Of a DNA stretch of 54,351 nt, positions 32,100-41,400 are shown piece by piece; position 1 is the stretch's first letter; each line of letters starts with the position of its first letter. A program made the translations under genes and the position numbers. A model generated the notes under the pieces. The model was given only the letters and a program-made list of their open reading frames with translations. It ran no database searches and was not told the DNA's origin. The DNA comes from UBA5448 sp045536965 (GTDB lineage: Bacteria; Bacillota; Clostridia; Oscillospirales; SIG627): assembly GCA_045536965.1 (NCBI GenBank), contig JAZSON010000011.1, forward strand, positions 1-54,351, read 5' to 3'.

Positions 32100-32642
32100 A
32101 TGTCCAGATTAAAAGAGTTTTACACGCAGGAAATCGCTCCTGCTCTGATGAAGCAGTTTGCCTATAAGAGCCCCATGCAGATCCCCAAGCTCGACAAAGT
32201 TGTTGTCAACGTCGGCTGCGGCGATGCTAAGGATAACTCTAAGGTAATTGACAGTGTTATCACTGATTTGACCGCCATCACCGGTCAGAAGCCGGTTGTT
32301 ACCGTTGCTAAAAAATCGGTCGCAAACTTCAAATTGCGTGCCGGCACCAAAATTGGTGTTAAAGTTACCCTTCGCGGCGAAAGAATGTATGAATTTATCG
32401 ACAGATTGTTCAACCTTGCTTTGCCCCGCGTTCGTGACTTTAAAGGTATCAACCCCAACGGTTTTGACGGCAGAGGCAACTACACGCTTGGTTTGAAAGA
32501 GCAGTTGTTGTTCCCCGAAATCGAGTATGAAAAGGTCGACAAGATCAGAGGTATGGATATTTGCTTCGTTACTACAGCTAAGAATGATGAAGAAGCAAAA
32601 TTTATGCTGACTATGATGGGCGCGCCCTTCGCAAAGGATTGA
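32100..32642 (+). CDS. rplE: 50S ribosomal protein L5 (uL5)
   Basis: 180 residues. Binds 5S rRNA and touches P-site tRNA. KLDKVVVNVGCGDAKDN and GITGQKP-type loop (AITGQKPVVTVAKKS), then FRGINPNGFDGRGNYTLG-like stretch (FKGINPNGFDGRGNYTLG) are diagnostic. GAGGAG ribosome site. Confidence 0.98.
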   Translation: MSRLKEFYTQEIAPALMKQFAYKSPMQIPKLDKVVVNVGCGDAKDNSKVIDSVITDLTAITGQKPVVTVAKKSVANFKLRAGTKIGVKVTLRGERMYEFIDRLFNLALPRVRDFKGINPNGFDGRGNYTLGLKEQLLFPEIEYEKVDKIRGMDICFVTTAKNDEEAKFMLTMMGAPFAKD

Positions 32643-32655
32643 GGAGGAGATAACT

Positions 32656-32841
32656 ATGGCTAAAACATCCATGAAAATCAAGCAGCAGAGACCCCAGAAA
32701 TTCTCTACCAGAGAATACAACAGATGCAAAATTTGCGGCAGACCCCATGCGTATCTCCGCAAATACGGTATTTGCCGTATCTGTTTCAGAGAATTGGCTT
32801 ACAAAGGTCAGATTCCCGGCGTTAGAAAAGCCAGCTGGTAA
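32656..32841 (+). CDS. rpsN: 30S ribosomal protein S14, zinc type (uS14)
   Basis: 61 residues with the four-cysteine knuckle RCKICGRPHAYLRKYGICRIC (C24, C27, C40, C43 approximately). This is the C+ form of Firmicutes, shorter than the zinc-free 100-residue form. GGAGGAG ribosome site. The 62-nt gap to rpsH contains three short TAAGTGCA-like repeats of no clear role. Confidence 0.97.
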   Translation: MAKTSMKIKQQRPQKFSTREYNRCKICGRPHAYLRKYGICRICFRELAYKGQIPGVRKASW

Positions 32842-32903
32842 AGAACAATTACGCACATAAGTGCAGAAGATGCAAACTAAGTGCAAATAGGAGGAAAACA
32901 GTC

Positions 32904-33302
32904 ATGCAAATTACAGATGCAATTGCTGATATGCTGACCAGAATCAGAAACGCAAACTCTGCAAAACATGAGAGCGTTATGATTCCCTGTTCCAACGTTA
33001 AGAAGGCCATCGCTGAGATCCTTCTTGCCGAAGGTTATATTAAGAGCTATCAGGTGATTGAAGATAACAAACAGGGTATGATTAAAGTCGCCCTTAAATA
33101 CGGCCCCGGCAAGACCAGAGTCATTCAAGGTCTCCGCAGAGTGTCTAAACCCGGTCGTCGTATCTATTCCAGCTGTGAGGAAATTCCCAGCGTAATGAGA
33201 GGTCTCGGTATTTCTATCGTGTCCACCTCCAAGGGAATTATGACCGGCAAAAATGCAGTGAAAGAGAATGTCGGCGGCGAAGTGCTCGCTTTCATTTGGT
33301 AA
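32904..33302 (+). CDS. rpsH: 30S ribosomal protein S8 (uS8)
   Basis: 132 residues. Central-domain 16S binder and, in E. coli, translational repressor of the spc genes. Starts MQITDAIADMLTRIRNAN and ends GGEVLAFIW, with STSKGIMT near the rRNA-binding site. TAGGAGG ribosome site. Confidence 0.98.
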   Translation: MQITDAIADMLTRIRNANSAKHESVMIPCSNVKKAIAEILLAEGYIKSYQVIEDNKQGMIKVALKYGPGKTRVIQGLRRVSKPGRRIYSSCEEIPSVMRGLGISIVSTSKGIMTGKNAVKENVGGEVLAFIW

Positions 33303-33314
33303 GGAGGAGAAAAG

Positions 33315-33851
33315 ATGTCAAGAATCGGAAAACTTCCGGTCGTTGTACCGGCGAGTGTGAATGTCACTCTTGACGGATCTTCCCTCACCGTAAAAGGTCC
33401 TAAGGGAGAACTGTCCGAGACGTTCCACAAGGATATGATCATTGCATTTGAAAACGGTGCTATTACCGTTTCCCGTCCCACTGACGAAAAAGAACATCGT
33501 GCGCTTCATGGTTTGACCCGCGCTTTGATTGCCAACATGGTAAAAGGTGTTGATACCGGTTATACCAAAGAGTTGGAAATCAGCGAAGGCGGTTACCGTG
33601 CTGAGAAAGACGGTAAAAAACTTGTCTTGAAACTCGGTTATTCTCATGATGTTTACTTTGAAGAAGGCGACGGTATTACTTTTGAAGTACCGAGTGCCAA
33701 CAAAGTGGTTGTTTGCGGTGTTGATAAACAAAAAGTAGGCCAAATTGCTGCCGAAATCCGTGCCAAGAGACCTCCCGAACCCTATCTGGGTAAAGGCGTC
33801 CGCTATGCCGGAGAAGTTATCAGACGCAAAGCCGGTAAAGCCGGTAAATAA
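33315..33851 (+). CDS. rplF: 50S ribosomal protein L6 (uL6)
   Basis: 178 residues, two L6 repeats. MSRIGKLPVVVPASVNV at the start and KRPPEPYLGKGVRYAGE near the end are the family signatures. It lies near the sarcin-ricin loop. AAGGAGG ribosome site 12 nt after rpsH. Confidence 0.98.
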   Translation: MSRIGKLPVVVPASVNVTLDGSSLTVKGPKGELSETFHKDMIIAFENGAITVSRPTDEKEHRALHGLTRALIANMVKGVDTGYTKELEISEGGYRAEKDGKKLVLKLGYSHDVYFEEGDGITFEVPSANKVVVCGVDKQKVGQIAAEIRAKRPPEPYLGKGVRYAGEVIRRKAGKAGK

Positions 33852-33869
33852 GGAAGGGAGAGGTAAGAA

Positions 33870-34229
33870 ATGGTTTCTAAAGTTGATAAGAATGCGAAAA
33901 GAAAAATTCGCCAAAGAAGAATTCGTGGCAAGATTTCCGGAACCGCTGCTCTTCCCCGTCTGAATGTATTCCGTTCCTCGCTCCACATTTATGCTCAGAT
34001 CATTGATGATGATAACGGTGTGACTTTGGTCTCCGCTTCCTCGCTCGACAAAGGGTTTGAGGGTGCCGGTTCCAACAAGGAAGCGGCAAAGCAGGTCGGT
34101 ATCAACGTTGCTAAGAAAGCTCTTGAAAAGGGCATTTCCGAAGTAGTGTTCGACCGCGGCGGCTATATCTATCACGGACGCGTCAAAGAACTGGCTGAAG
34201 GTGCCCGCGAAGGCGGACTCAAGTTCTAA
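33870..34229 (+). CDS. rplR: 50S ribosomal protein L18 (uL18)
   Basis: 119 residues. 5S rRNA binder. RIRGKISGTAALPRLNVFRS and FDRGGYIYHGRVKELAEGAREGG are typical. GGGAGAGG ribosome site. Confidence 0.97.
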   Translation: MVSKVDKNAKRKIRQRRIRGKISGTAALPRLNVFRSSLHIYAQIIDDDNGVTLVSASSLDKGFEGAGSNKEAAKQVGINVAKKALEKGISEVVFDRGGYIYHGRVKELAEGAREGGLKF

Positions 34230-34246
34230 TTTACAGGAGGAGTATC

Positions 34247-34750
34247 ATGGCTCAAAGAATAGATGCAGCAACACTCGACCTGAGAGAAGTGGTCGTGGAT
34301 GTGAAAAGCGTTTCCAAGACCGTGAAGGGCGGACGTGTCCGCAAGTTCACTGCTCTTGTCGTCGTCGGTGACGGTCAAGGTCATGTGGGCTGGGGTCTCG
34401 GCAAAGCAGCTGAACGTCCCGAAGCAGTTCGCAAGGGTATCGAGGATGCCAAAAAGAATGTGGTAGAAGTTTCTCTCAAGGGCACTACCATTCCCCACGA
34501 AGTCATCGGTGTATTCGGTGCAGGCCGCGTGCTTCTTAAGCCCGCCCCCCAAGGTACCGGTGTTATCGCGGGCGGTAAAGTCAGAAGTGTACTCGACATG
34601 GTTGGTATTAAGGACGTTCGTACCAAGTGCTTGCGCTCTAACAACCCGACCAACGTCGTAAAAGCGACCTTCGAAGGCTTGAAATCGCTCAGAACCGTTG
34701 AACAGGTTGCTAAGATGCGTGACAAGACCCCCGAAGAAATCTTGGGTTGA
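34247..34750 (+). CDS. rpsE: 30S ribosomal protein S5 (uS5)
   Basis: 167 residues. Fidelity protein at the mRNA entry. Double-stranded-RNA-like fold with GRVRKFTALVVVGDGQGHVG and KAAERPEAVRKGIEDAKK, then ELGIKDVRTK-like MVGIKDVRTKCLRSNNPTN. GGAGG ribosome site. Confidence 0.98.
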   Translation: MAQRIDAATLDLREVVVDVKSVSKTVKGGRVRKFTALVVVGDGQGHVGWGLGKAAERPEAVRKGIEDAKKNVVEVSLKGTTIPHEVIGVFGAGRVLLKPAPQGTGVIAGGKVRSVLDMVGIKDVRTKCLRSNNPTNVVKATFEGLKSLRTVEQVAKMRDKTPEEILG

Positions 34751-34761
34751 GGAGGGACAAT

Positions 34762-34941
34762 ATGGCTTCCATTAAAATTACGCTCGAAAAGAGTCTGATC
34801 GGTAGATTGGACAAACAGCAGAAAACCGCGGCTTCCCTCGGTTTGAGAAAAATCGGGGACAGCACCGTTCAGGAAGACAGTGCGGCTCTCCAAGGAAAAA
34901 TCTTTGTGATCAAGCATTTGGTCAAGGTTGAAAACGTCTGA
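34762..34941 (+). CDS. rpmD: 50S ribosomal protein L30 (uL30)
   Basis: 59 residues from ATG 34762, with TGAGGAGG ten bases before it; an in-frame ATG at 34747 lies inside rpsE and lacks a site. IKITLEKSLIGRLDKQQKTA and IKHLVKVE are the family ends. Confidence 0.97.
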   Translation: MASIKITLEKSLIGRLDKQQKTAASLGLRKIGDSTVQEDSAALQGKIFVIKHLVKVENV

Positions 34942-34989
34942 TTCCATCTGATATCATATCAGAATCTATGAAATGAAGGAGGAATACCA

Positions 34990-35433
34990 ATGAAGCTTTG
35001 TGAACTTTCTCCCGCACCCGGTTCGGTCAAGGATGCTTGGCGCAAGGGTAGAGGCCCCGGCTCCGGCAACGGCAAAACCGGCGGTCGCGGACATAAAGGA
35101 CAGAATGCGCGCTCCGGTGGCGGTGTCAGACCCGGCTTTGAAGGCGGTCAGATTCCTGCATACAGAAGATTGCCGAAACGTGGATTTAACAATGCAAGAT
35201 TCGCCACGGTTTATGCAACCGTAAACGTTGAGGATCTCAACCGTTACGATGACGGTGCCGTTATCACGCTCGAAACCCTTCTCAGCGACCGTGTGCTGAA
35301 CAAGTCCTTTGATGGCTTGAAGGTGTTGGGTAACGGAACTTTGAGCAAAAAAGTGACCGTTCGCGCAGCAATCTTCTCGGCATCTGCCAAAGAAAAAATT
35401 GAAGCTGCCGGCGGGAAGGCAGAGGTGATTTAA
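34990..35433 (+). CDS. rplO: 50S ribosomal protein L15 (uL15)
   Basis: 147 residues. Glycine-rich N-terminal tail (GRGPGSGNGKTGGRGHKGQ) that threads into 23S rRNA, then FEGGQIPAYRRLPKRGF. Its TAA overlaps the secY ATG by one base. AAGGAGG ribosome site. Confidence 0.97.
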   Translation: MKLCELSPAPGSVKDAWRKGRGPGSGNGKTGGRGHKGQNARSGGGVRPGFEGGQIPAYRRLPKRGFNNARFATVYATVNVEDLNRYDDGAVITLETLLSDRVLNKSFDGLKVLGNGTLSKKVTVRAAIFSASAKEKIEAAGGKAEVI

Positions 35434-36764
35434 TGTTTGCCACCTTTGCTACCGCGTGGAAACTCCCCGATATTCGGAAAAAACTGATTTTTACTTTTTT
35501 CATCCTTGTGTTATTCCGTATCGGTTGTGTGATTCCCGTTCCTTTTGTGGATGCAGAAGGATTAAAGTCGGCTTTTACCGAAGCGACCAACGGAACGTTC
35601 TTTGAATATATGAACATTTTATCCGGTGACGCTTTTTCCAGAGCAACTTTGTTTGCCCTGTCGGTATCGCCTTATATCACATCATCCATTATCGTTCAGC
35701 TTTTGACCATCGCTATTCCCGCTTTGGAACGTCTTTCCAAAGACGAAGATGGCAAGAAGAAGCTCAATCAGATTACCCGTTATGTAACGGTCGGCATTGC
35801 GCTTCTCACCAGCTACGGTTACTATGCGTATTTGCGCACTTTAACTGCAGCGAATACAGGTCTTGCCCATGACGTGCTTTACAACAACGGTTGGTTTGTT
35901 GCGGTTGTTATCATTTCAAGCCACTGTGCCGGTGCAGCGCTCATCATGTGGATGGCTGAAAAGATCAACGAAAAAGGTCTCGGCAACGGCATTTCCCTTA
36001 TTTTGTTTGCAAACATCATGGCAACTGCCTACACATTGGTCCAGAGCATCATCGCGAAAGGTGAATCTTCTCTCGGCGATGCACTGATCTACGGTGTTGT
36101 TTTGGTTGTTATCCTGGTTGCACTCATTACTTTTGTTATTTTCATTACAAACTCTGAAAGACGGTTGCCCGTGCAATATGCGAAACGGGTGGTCGGAAAG
36201 AAAATGTACGGCGGACGCAGCACGTTCCTGCCGATGAAGTTAAATATGTCCGGCGTTATGCCTATCATCTTTGCTTCTTCGATCGTTTCTCTTCCTTCTA
36301 CCGTTGCGGCACTCTTCGGAAGCACAACCAGTTACACTTGGGCAAGTGCTGAAACATTTGGCCAGAAATTGGTATGGTTCTTCTCTGCCAATTCTCCCTT
36401 CTATCCGGTCGTGCTGTTCTTGTTGATCATCGGGTTCTCGTATTTCTACCTTGCTATCTCTTTCAATCCGGTTGAAGTTGCGAACAACCTGAAAAACAAC
36501 GGTGGTTCGATTCCCGGCATCCGTCCCGGAAAACCGACCAGCGACTATATTTCGAGAATTTTGAGCAGAATCACTTTCCTTGGTTCACTCTTCCTCGGTA
36601 TTATCGCGGTTTTCCCCTTCATCCTCAACCTGTTCACGACTTTGCCTGCCGGCCTTTCGTTTGGCGGTACGTCCCTCTTGATCGTGGTTGGCGTTGCATT
36701 GGAGACGGTGAGAGAACTGGAATCTCAGATTACCATGCGTCATTACAAGGGATTCTTGGAATAA
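35433..36764 (+). CDS. secY: Protein translocase channel SecY
   Basis: 443 residues with ten membrane segments. Core of the SecYEG channel for secretion and membrane insertion. The plug/TM2 region has SVSPYITSSIIVQLL and the cytoplasmic loops are basic (VQYAKRVVGKKMYGG). FIVGIRPG-type signature reads GSIPGIRPGKPTSDYI. Start overlaps the rplO stop (TAATG). Confidence 0.97.
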   Translation: MFATFATAWKLPDIRKKLIFTFFILVLFRIGCVIPVPFVDAEGLKSAFTEATNGTFFEYMNILSGDAFSRATLFALSVSPYITSSIIVQLLTIAIPALERLSKDEDGKKKLNQITRYVTVGIALLTSYGYYAYLRTLTAANTGLAHDVLYNNGWFVAVVIISSHCAGAALIMWMAEKINEKGLGNGISLILFANIMATAYTLVQSIIAKGESSLGDALIYGVVLVVILVALITFVIFITNSERRLPVQYAKRVVGKKMYGGRSTFLPMKLNMSGVMPIIFASSIVSLPSTVAALFGSTTSYTWASAETFGQKLVWFFSANSPFYPVVLFLLIIGFSYFYLAISFNPVEVANNLKNNGGSIPGIRPGKPTSDYISRILSRITFLGSLFLGIIAVFPFILNLFTTLPAGLSFGGTSLLIVVGVALETVRELESQITMRHYKGFLE

Positions 36765-36777
36765 GGAGCGAAAAAGT

Positions 36778-37416
36778 ATGAAGATACTCTTTTTAGGCGC
36801 CCCCGGTGCCGGTAAAGGCACGCAGGCGGAGATCGTGTGTCAAAAACTCGGGATCCCCACCATTTCTACGGGTGCTATCATTCGGGAAGCTCTTAAAGAA
36901 GGGACCGAAATGGGTCTGGCTGCTAAGTCGTATATCGATGCAGGTAAGCTTGTTCCTGACGAAGTCGTTATCGGCATCGTGAAGGACAGACTGGCGCAGG
37001 ATGACTGCAAAAACGGTTTCATCTTGGATGGTTTTCCCCGCACGCTTCCCCAAGCGGAGGCGTTGGATAATATGGGCGTTTCTTTGGACGTTGCCCTCAA
37101 TCTTGCGGTTCCCGATGAAAGAATCGTCGAACGCATGTCGGGCAGACGCGTATGCGAGGTTTGCGGCGCGACTTTCCATGTTATCTACAAACCCACTGCG
37201 AAAGAAGGAATCTGTGACAAATGCGGCGGTAAGTTGAAAGTCCGTAGCGACGATCAACCCGAGGTTGTTCTCGATCGCTTGCAGGTGTATCACAAGCAGA
37301 CCGAGCCGCTTGAGCATTACTATGCGGAGCGCGGCATTCTTGTAACGGTCAACGGTCGTGACTCTGTGGAAGAAACCACAAAGGCAACGCTCGAAGCTTT
37401 GCAGATTCATGATTAA
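36778..37416 (+). CDS. adk: Adenylate kinase, zinc-lid type
   Basis: 212 residues. AMP + ATP to 2 ADP. P-loop LGAPGAGKGTQAE at the start, AMP-binding ISTGAIIR, FILDGFPRTLPQAE, and a lid domain with four cysteines (CEVCGATFH...CDKCGGKL, about 127-153) that binds zinc as in other Gram-positives. The end overlaps map by 8 nt. Confidence 0.97.
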   Translation: MKILFLGAPGAGKGTQAEIVCQKLGIPTISTGAIIREALKEGTEMGLAAKSYIDAGKLVPDEVVIGIVKDRLAQDDCKNGFILDGFPRTLPQAEALDNMGVSLDVALNLAVPDERIVERMSGRRVCEVCGATFHVIYKPTAKEGICDKCGGKLKVRSDDQPEVVLDRLQVYHKQTEPLEHYYAERGILVTVNGRDSVEETTKATLEALQIHD

Positions 37417-38167
37417 GATTCGCAACAAACAACAAATCGAAACGATGTTCCTTGCCTGTCGTATCGCCGCTGAGGCGCGCGCTATGGCGGGCAGGGAAAT
37501 CAAACCCGGGGTTTCTTTGCTGGCGCTTGACCGAAAGATTCGCCAATACATTGAATCACGGGGTGCACATCCTTCCTTTCTCCATTACAATGGCTTTCCC
37601 GCGAGCGCTTGCATCAGTGTAAACGATGAAGTGATCCACGGAATCCCCGATGAGAGGATTCTGCGGGAAGGAGATATTGTCAGCATCGATGTGGGTGCCT
37701 TTTATCAAGGGTATCACGGAGATTGCGCAGCTACCTTTGCGGTTGGTCAAATATCGCAGGAGGCGCAGCGGTTGATTGATGTTACCCGCCAAAGCTTCTT
37801 TGATGGTATTGCGGTTTACAAACCGGGCATCCGCTTGGGAGATATATCAAGCGCTATACAGAAAACCATTGAAACCGCCGGTTATTCGGTGGTCAGGGAA
37901 TTTGTAGGGCACGGCATTGGAACCAATTTGCACGAAAGCCCCGATGTTCCCAATTACGGTACTCCCGGTCACGGTGTACGGCTTGGCATCGGAATGACGC
38001 TTGCGATCGAACCGATGGTATGTGCAGGTGCCGCCGATGTGGTGGTTACCGACAACGATTGGACGGTTGTAACCGCCGACCATAGTTTGGCGGCTCATTA
38101 CGAAAACACAGTGGCGATCACCGAAGAAGGCATTCGTATTTTGACGGTGACAGAGGAAGACGTATGA
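37409..38167 (+). CDS. map: Methionine aminopeptidase, type I
   Basis: 252 residues. Removes the initiator Met from nascent chains. Metal ligands are visible: DVGAFYQGYHGDCAATF (Asp pair), FVGHGIGTNLHESP (His) and IEPM and ITEEG (Glu). ATG 37409 lies inside the end of adk; an upstream in-frame ATG at 37358 is rejected because the extra residues are not map-like. It overlaps the next gene by 4 nt. Confidence 0.96.
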   Translation: MIKIRNKQQIETMFLACRIAAEARAMAGREIKPGVSLLALDRKIRQYIESRGAHPSFLHYNGFPASACISVNDEVIHGIPDERILREGDIVSIDVGAFYQGYHGDCAATFAVGQISQEAQRLIDVTRQSFFDGIAVYKPGIRLGDISSAIQKTIETAGYSVVREFVGHGIGTNLHESPDVPNYGTPGHGVRLGIGMTLAIEPMVCAGAADVVVTDNDWTVVTADHSLAAHYENTVAITEEGIRILTVTEEDV

Positions 38168-38463
38168 GTTCGGAGATCAAACGCGGAAGCATGGTCAGAT
38201 CCATTTGCGGTCATGATGCAGGAACACTTTTAGTGGTATCCGAAATCAATGAACCCTATGCGGTTCTGCTTGACGGCAAACGGCGACCGATCACCCGACC
38301 GAAACGGAAGAAAATCAAACATACGCAACTGATTTTAGCAGAGAGTCCTTTGACAAGCAGTGATTGTGAATGGACCAATCGAGCGATCAGAAAAGCGATA
38401 CGGTATGTCGCCGAAGTTGCGAATACCGATTTGATGAAGGAGGATTGGCATGGCAAAAGATGA
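38164..38463 (+). CDS. KOW-domain RNA-binding protein
   Basis: 99 residues with a KOW-like start (IKRGSMVRSICGHDAGTLLVV) followed by a basic run DGKRRPITRPKRKKIKHTQ. It resembles the small L14e/L27e-like KOW proteins found between map and infA in many Firmicutes. It probably binds rRNA or ribosome precursors (inference). Overlaps map by ATGA and infA by 14 nt, so expression is tightly coupled to the ribosomal genes. Confidence 0.8.
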   Translation: MSSEIKRGSMVRSICGHDAGTLLVVSEINEPYAVLLDGKRRPITRPKRKKIKHTQLILAESPLTSSDCEWTNRAIRKAIRYVAEVANTDLMKEDWHGKR

Positions 38464-38665
38464 TGTCATGGAGTTTGAAGGCACCGTAATCGAAAGCTTA
38501 CCTAACGCGACCTTTCGCGTGAAGCTGCCCAACGATGTTGTCATCATGGCTCATATTTCCGGCAAAATGAGACTCAAGTATATCAAGATTATTCCCGGTG
38601 ATCGCGTGCTCGTGGATGTATCAATTTACGATCCCACCAAAGGCCGTATCACTTGGCGCTTATAA
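38450..38665 (+). CDS. infA: Translation initiation factor IF-1
   Basis: 71 residues, full OB fold: DDVMEFEGTVIESLPNATFRV, VMAHISGKMRLKYIKIIPGDRV and YDPTKGRITWR. Blocks the A site during initiation. AAGGAGG lies inside the end of the KOW gene. Confidence 0.98.
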   Translation: MAKDDVMEFEGTVIESLPNATFRVKLPNDVVIMAHISGKMRLKYIKIIPGDRVLVDVSIYDPTKGRITWRL

Positions 38666-38729
38666 TCACACACAAACGCTTACCGACTTTAAGTCGGAAC
38701 ACAAAATTTCATGGTTGGAGGATACTGTC

Positions 38730-38843
38730 ATGAAAGTAAAACCTTCGGTAAAGAAGATATGCGAAAAATGCAAAATCATCCGTCGTAAAGGCATCGTGAT
38801 GGTTATTTGCGAAAACCCCAAGCACAAACAGAAGCAGGGTTAA
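38730..38843 (+). CDS. rpmJ: 50S ribosomal protein L36 (bL36), zinc form
   Basis: 37 residues: MKVKPSVKKICEKCKIIRR then VICENPKHKQKQG. The CxxC...C...H set binds one zinc. TTGGAGG precedes ATG 38730. The 64-nt gap before it holds a small CCGACTT/AAGTCGG hairpin. It is embedded in a longer open frame whose first 44 codons are non-coding. Confidence 0.96.
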   Translation: MKVKPSVKKICEKCKIIRRKGIVMVICENPKHKQKQG

Positions 38844-38865
38844 TTCAGAATAGGAGGAAAAACAC

Positions 38866-39234
38866 ATGGCTCGTATAGCAGGCGTGGATGTTCCCAAGGA
38901 TAAACGAATCGAAATTGGTTTGACCTATATTTTCGGTATCGGCAGAACCTCGGCGAACAAGATTTTGGCAGAGACCGGAATCAATCCGGACACCCGTGTC
39001 AGAGATTTGACTGAAGAAGACATCGCAAAACTTCGTGATACCATTGAAAATCATTTCGTGGTAGAAGGCGATCTTCGCAGAAACATTGCTTATGATATTA
39101 AGCGTATGACCGATATCGGTTGCTACCGCGGTGTCAGACATCGCAAAGGTTTGCCGGTTCACGGTCAAAGAACCAAGACCAATGCTCGGACTCGCAAGGG
39201 CCCGGCGAAAACCATAGCCAATAAGAAGAAGTAA
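38866..39234 (+). CDS. rpsM: 30S ribosomal protein S13 (uS13)
   Basis: 122 residues. Contacts P-site tRNA and the 50S subunit. ARIAGVDVPKDKRIEIGLTY at the start, GCYRGVRHRKGLPVHGQRTK (about 88-107) and a lysine-rich tail. TAGGAGG ribosome site. Confidence 0.98.
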   Translation: MARIAGVDVPKDKRIEIGLTYIFGIGRTSANKILAETGINPDTRVRDLTEEDIAKLRDTIENHFVVEGDLRRNIAYDIKRMTDIGCYRGVRHRKGLPVHGQRTKTNARTRKGPAKTIANKKK

Positions 39235-39250
39235 GGAGGTTTGAGCACAC

Positions 39251-39652
39251 ATGGCCGCTAAAACAGGTTCCAAAAAGGTCGTCAAAAGACGCAGAGAGCG
39301 CAAGAATATCGAAAAAGGTGCTGCTCACATCCGTTCGACCTATAACAATACCATCGTTACCATCACCGATATCAACGGCAACGCTATTTCTTGGGCTTCT
39401 GCCGGTGAACTCGGTTTCAAAGGTTCTAAAAAATCCACTCCGTTCGCCGCACAGACTGCCGCAGAAACTGCAGCCAAAGCCGCAATGGAACATGGTTTGA
39501 AGACCGTTGAAGTGTATGTCAAAGGCCCCGGTCAAGGCAGAGAATCCGCTATCCGCGCTCTCCAAGTTGCCGGTCTTGACATCAACATGATCAAAGACGT
39601 TACACCCATCCCCCACAACGGATGCCGTCCTCCCAAGAGAAGACGCGTCTAA
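39251..39652 (+). CDS. rpsK: 30S ribosomal protein S11 (uS11)
   Basis: 133 residues. Platform protein near the E site. GAAHIRSTYNNTIVTITD, FKGSKKSTPFAAQTAAE and TPIPHNGCRPPKRRRV are diagnostic. AAGGAGG ribosome site, 16 nt after rpsM. Confidence 0.98.
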   Translation: MAAKTGSKKVVKRRRERKNIEKGAAHIRSTYNNTIVTITDINGNAISWASAGELGFKGSKKSTPFAAQTAAETAAKAAMEHGLKTVEVYVKGPGQGRESAIRALQVAGLDINMIKDVTPIPHNGCRPPKRRRV

Positions 39653-39676
39653 TTAGGATAAGAAGGAGGTCCCAAT

Positions 39677-40306
39677 ATGGCAAGATATACCGGCCCGTCC
39701 TGCCGCCAGTGCCGCAGAGAGGGCGTTAAACTGTTTTTGAAAGGTGACCGCTGCTTCTCCGACAAGTGTGCGATTACCCGTCGCAGCACCATTCCGGGTC
39801 AGCATGGCGCCGCTCGCAGAATGATGGCGAAGGAATACGGCATTCAGCTCCGTGAAAAACAGAAAGCTAAGAGATATTACGGTATCTTGGAAAACCAATT
39901 CCGTAACTACTTTAAGAAAGCCGATGCCAAGGAAGGCATGACTGGTGAAAACCTGCTCATCCTTATTGAGCGCAGACTTGATAACGTTGTTTACAGAATG
40001 GGTTTGGCCGAGAGCCGCGTGGAAGCCAGACAACTGGTTCGTCACGGTCATTTTACTATCAATGACAAGAAAGCCAACATCCCTTCTATGCTTGTTAAAC
40101 CCGGCGATACCATCGCTGTGAAGAGCACAAGCAAATCCAGCGCCAAATTTAAAGCTTTGGCCGAAAATTTGGAAGGCAAAATCAATCCCAAGTGGTTGAC
40201 GGTTGACAAAGCCAATTTGACGGCAGTTGTTTCCGCTATGCCCGCAAGAGAAGATGTCGACTTCGAGATCCAGGAGCACTTGATCGTTGAGTTGTACTCC
40301 AAATAA
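39677..40306 (+). CDS. rpsD: 30S ribosomal protein S4 (uS4), four-cysteine form
   Basis: 209 residues. Nucleates 30S assembly and, in E. coli, represses the alpha operon. N-terminal zinc site SCRQCRREG...CFSDKCA (four cysteines), S4 RNA-binding domain with RLDNVVYRMGLAESRVEARQ (about 95-114). AAGGAGG ribosome site. Followed by a 78-nt gap before rpoA with no clear promoter. Confidence 0.98.
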   Translation: MARYTGPSCRQCRREGVKLFLKGDRCFSDKCAITRRSTIPGQHGAARRMMAKEYGIQLREKQKAKRYYGILENQFRNYFKKADAKEGMTGENLLILIERRLDNVVYRMGLAESRVEARQLVRHGHFTINDKKANIPSMLVKPGDTIAVKSTSKSSAKFKALAENLEGKINPKWLTVDKANLTAVVSAMPAREDVDFEIQEHLIVELYSK

Positions 40307-40384
40307 TGGATTGCCCTCGTCACGCAAACACGATATTACGTCTATCATTTGATACCGTAACACAGAACCAGGAGGGTTACAAAT

Positions 40385-41335
40385 ATGATTGAAATTGAAA
40401 GACCCACTATTACCACTGTTGAACAAAGCGCAGACGGCTCCTTTGGTTGTTTTGAAATTGAACCTTTGGAAAGAGGTTTCGGTATTACGCTCGGAAACTC
40501 TCTGAGAAGAATCCTTCTCAGCTCTCTTCCCGGCGTGGCTGTCACCAATATCAAGATTGATGGTGTATTGCATGAGATTTCCACCATTCCCGGCATCAAA
40601 GAAGATGTTACCGAGATTGTGTTGAATGTCAAAGGCATCAACGCCAAACTGTATGATACCTGCCCCAAGACGGTCATCATCGATGTCGAGGGCGAGCGTG
40701 AGATTACAGCCGCTGATATTCAGACAGATGCTGATATCGAGATTCTCAATCCCGAGCAACACATTGCAACCGCCTCTGCCGGCGCAAGATTCTACATGGA
40801 GCTGACCTTCGACCGCGGACGCGGCTATGTCTCGCAAGAGAAGAACAAGAAGATCGGCAACCCGGTCATCGGGACGATATATACCGACTCGATTTACACC
40901 CCTGTGTATAAGGCAAATTACACCGTTCAATCCACCCGTGTGGGTGATGTCACCGACTTTGATAAGTTGAGACTGGAAGTTCTGACCAACGGAACCATCA
41001 CTGCAAAGGAAGCGGTTTCTATGGCAGCCAAGATTCTCAACGATCATCTCAATCTGTTCGTCGATCTCTCGGATGAGGGCAGAAGAATAGATATTATGGT
41101 CGATCGTGAAGAGACTGTCAAAGGTAAAGTTCTTGAGATGACCATTGAGGAACTTGAAATGTCGGTTCGTAGTTTCAACTGCTTGAAGCGTGCCGGTATT
41201 GACACGGTCGAAGATTTGACCAAACGCACAGCGGAAGACATGATCAAGGTTAGAAACCTCGGTAAGAAGAGTTTGGACGAAGTGATCCAAAAACTTCACT
41301 CCTTGGGTCTCAGCCTGAAAAAAGACGACGAATAA
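40385..41335 (+). CDS. rpoA: RNA polymerase alpha subunit
   Basis: 316 residues. N-terminal dimerisation domain (ERGFGITLGNSLRRILLSSL at about 30-50) that scaffolds beta and beta', and a C-terminal domain (about 245-310) with VRSFNCLKRAGIDTVEDL and VRNLGKKSLDEV for contacts with UP elements and activators. GGAGGG ribosome site. Confidence 0.98.
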   Translation: MIEIERPTITTVEQSADGSFGCFEIEPLERGFGITLGNSLRRILLSSLPGVAVTNIKIDGVLHEISTIPGIKEDVTEIVLNVKGINAKLYDTCPKTVIIDVEGEREITAADIQTDADIEILNPEQHIATASAGARFYMELTFDRGRGYVSQEKNKKIGNPVIGTIYTDSIYTPVYKANYTVQSTRVGDVTDFDKLRLEVLTNGTITAKEAVSMAAKILNDHLNLFVDLSDEGRRIDIMVDREETVKGKVLEMTIEELEMSVRSFNCLKRAGIDTVEDLTKRTAEDMIKVRNLGKKSLDEVIQKLHSLGLSLKKDDE

Positions 41336-41400
41336 TTAAAAAATCTGACTGCCGTTTGGCAGAGTATTGCACCACGATACTGATATGGAGGTAACACGAA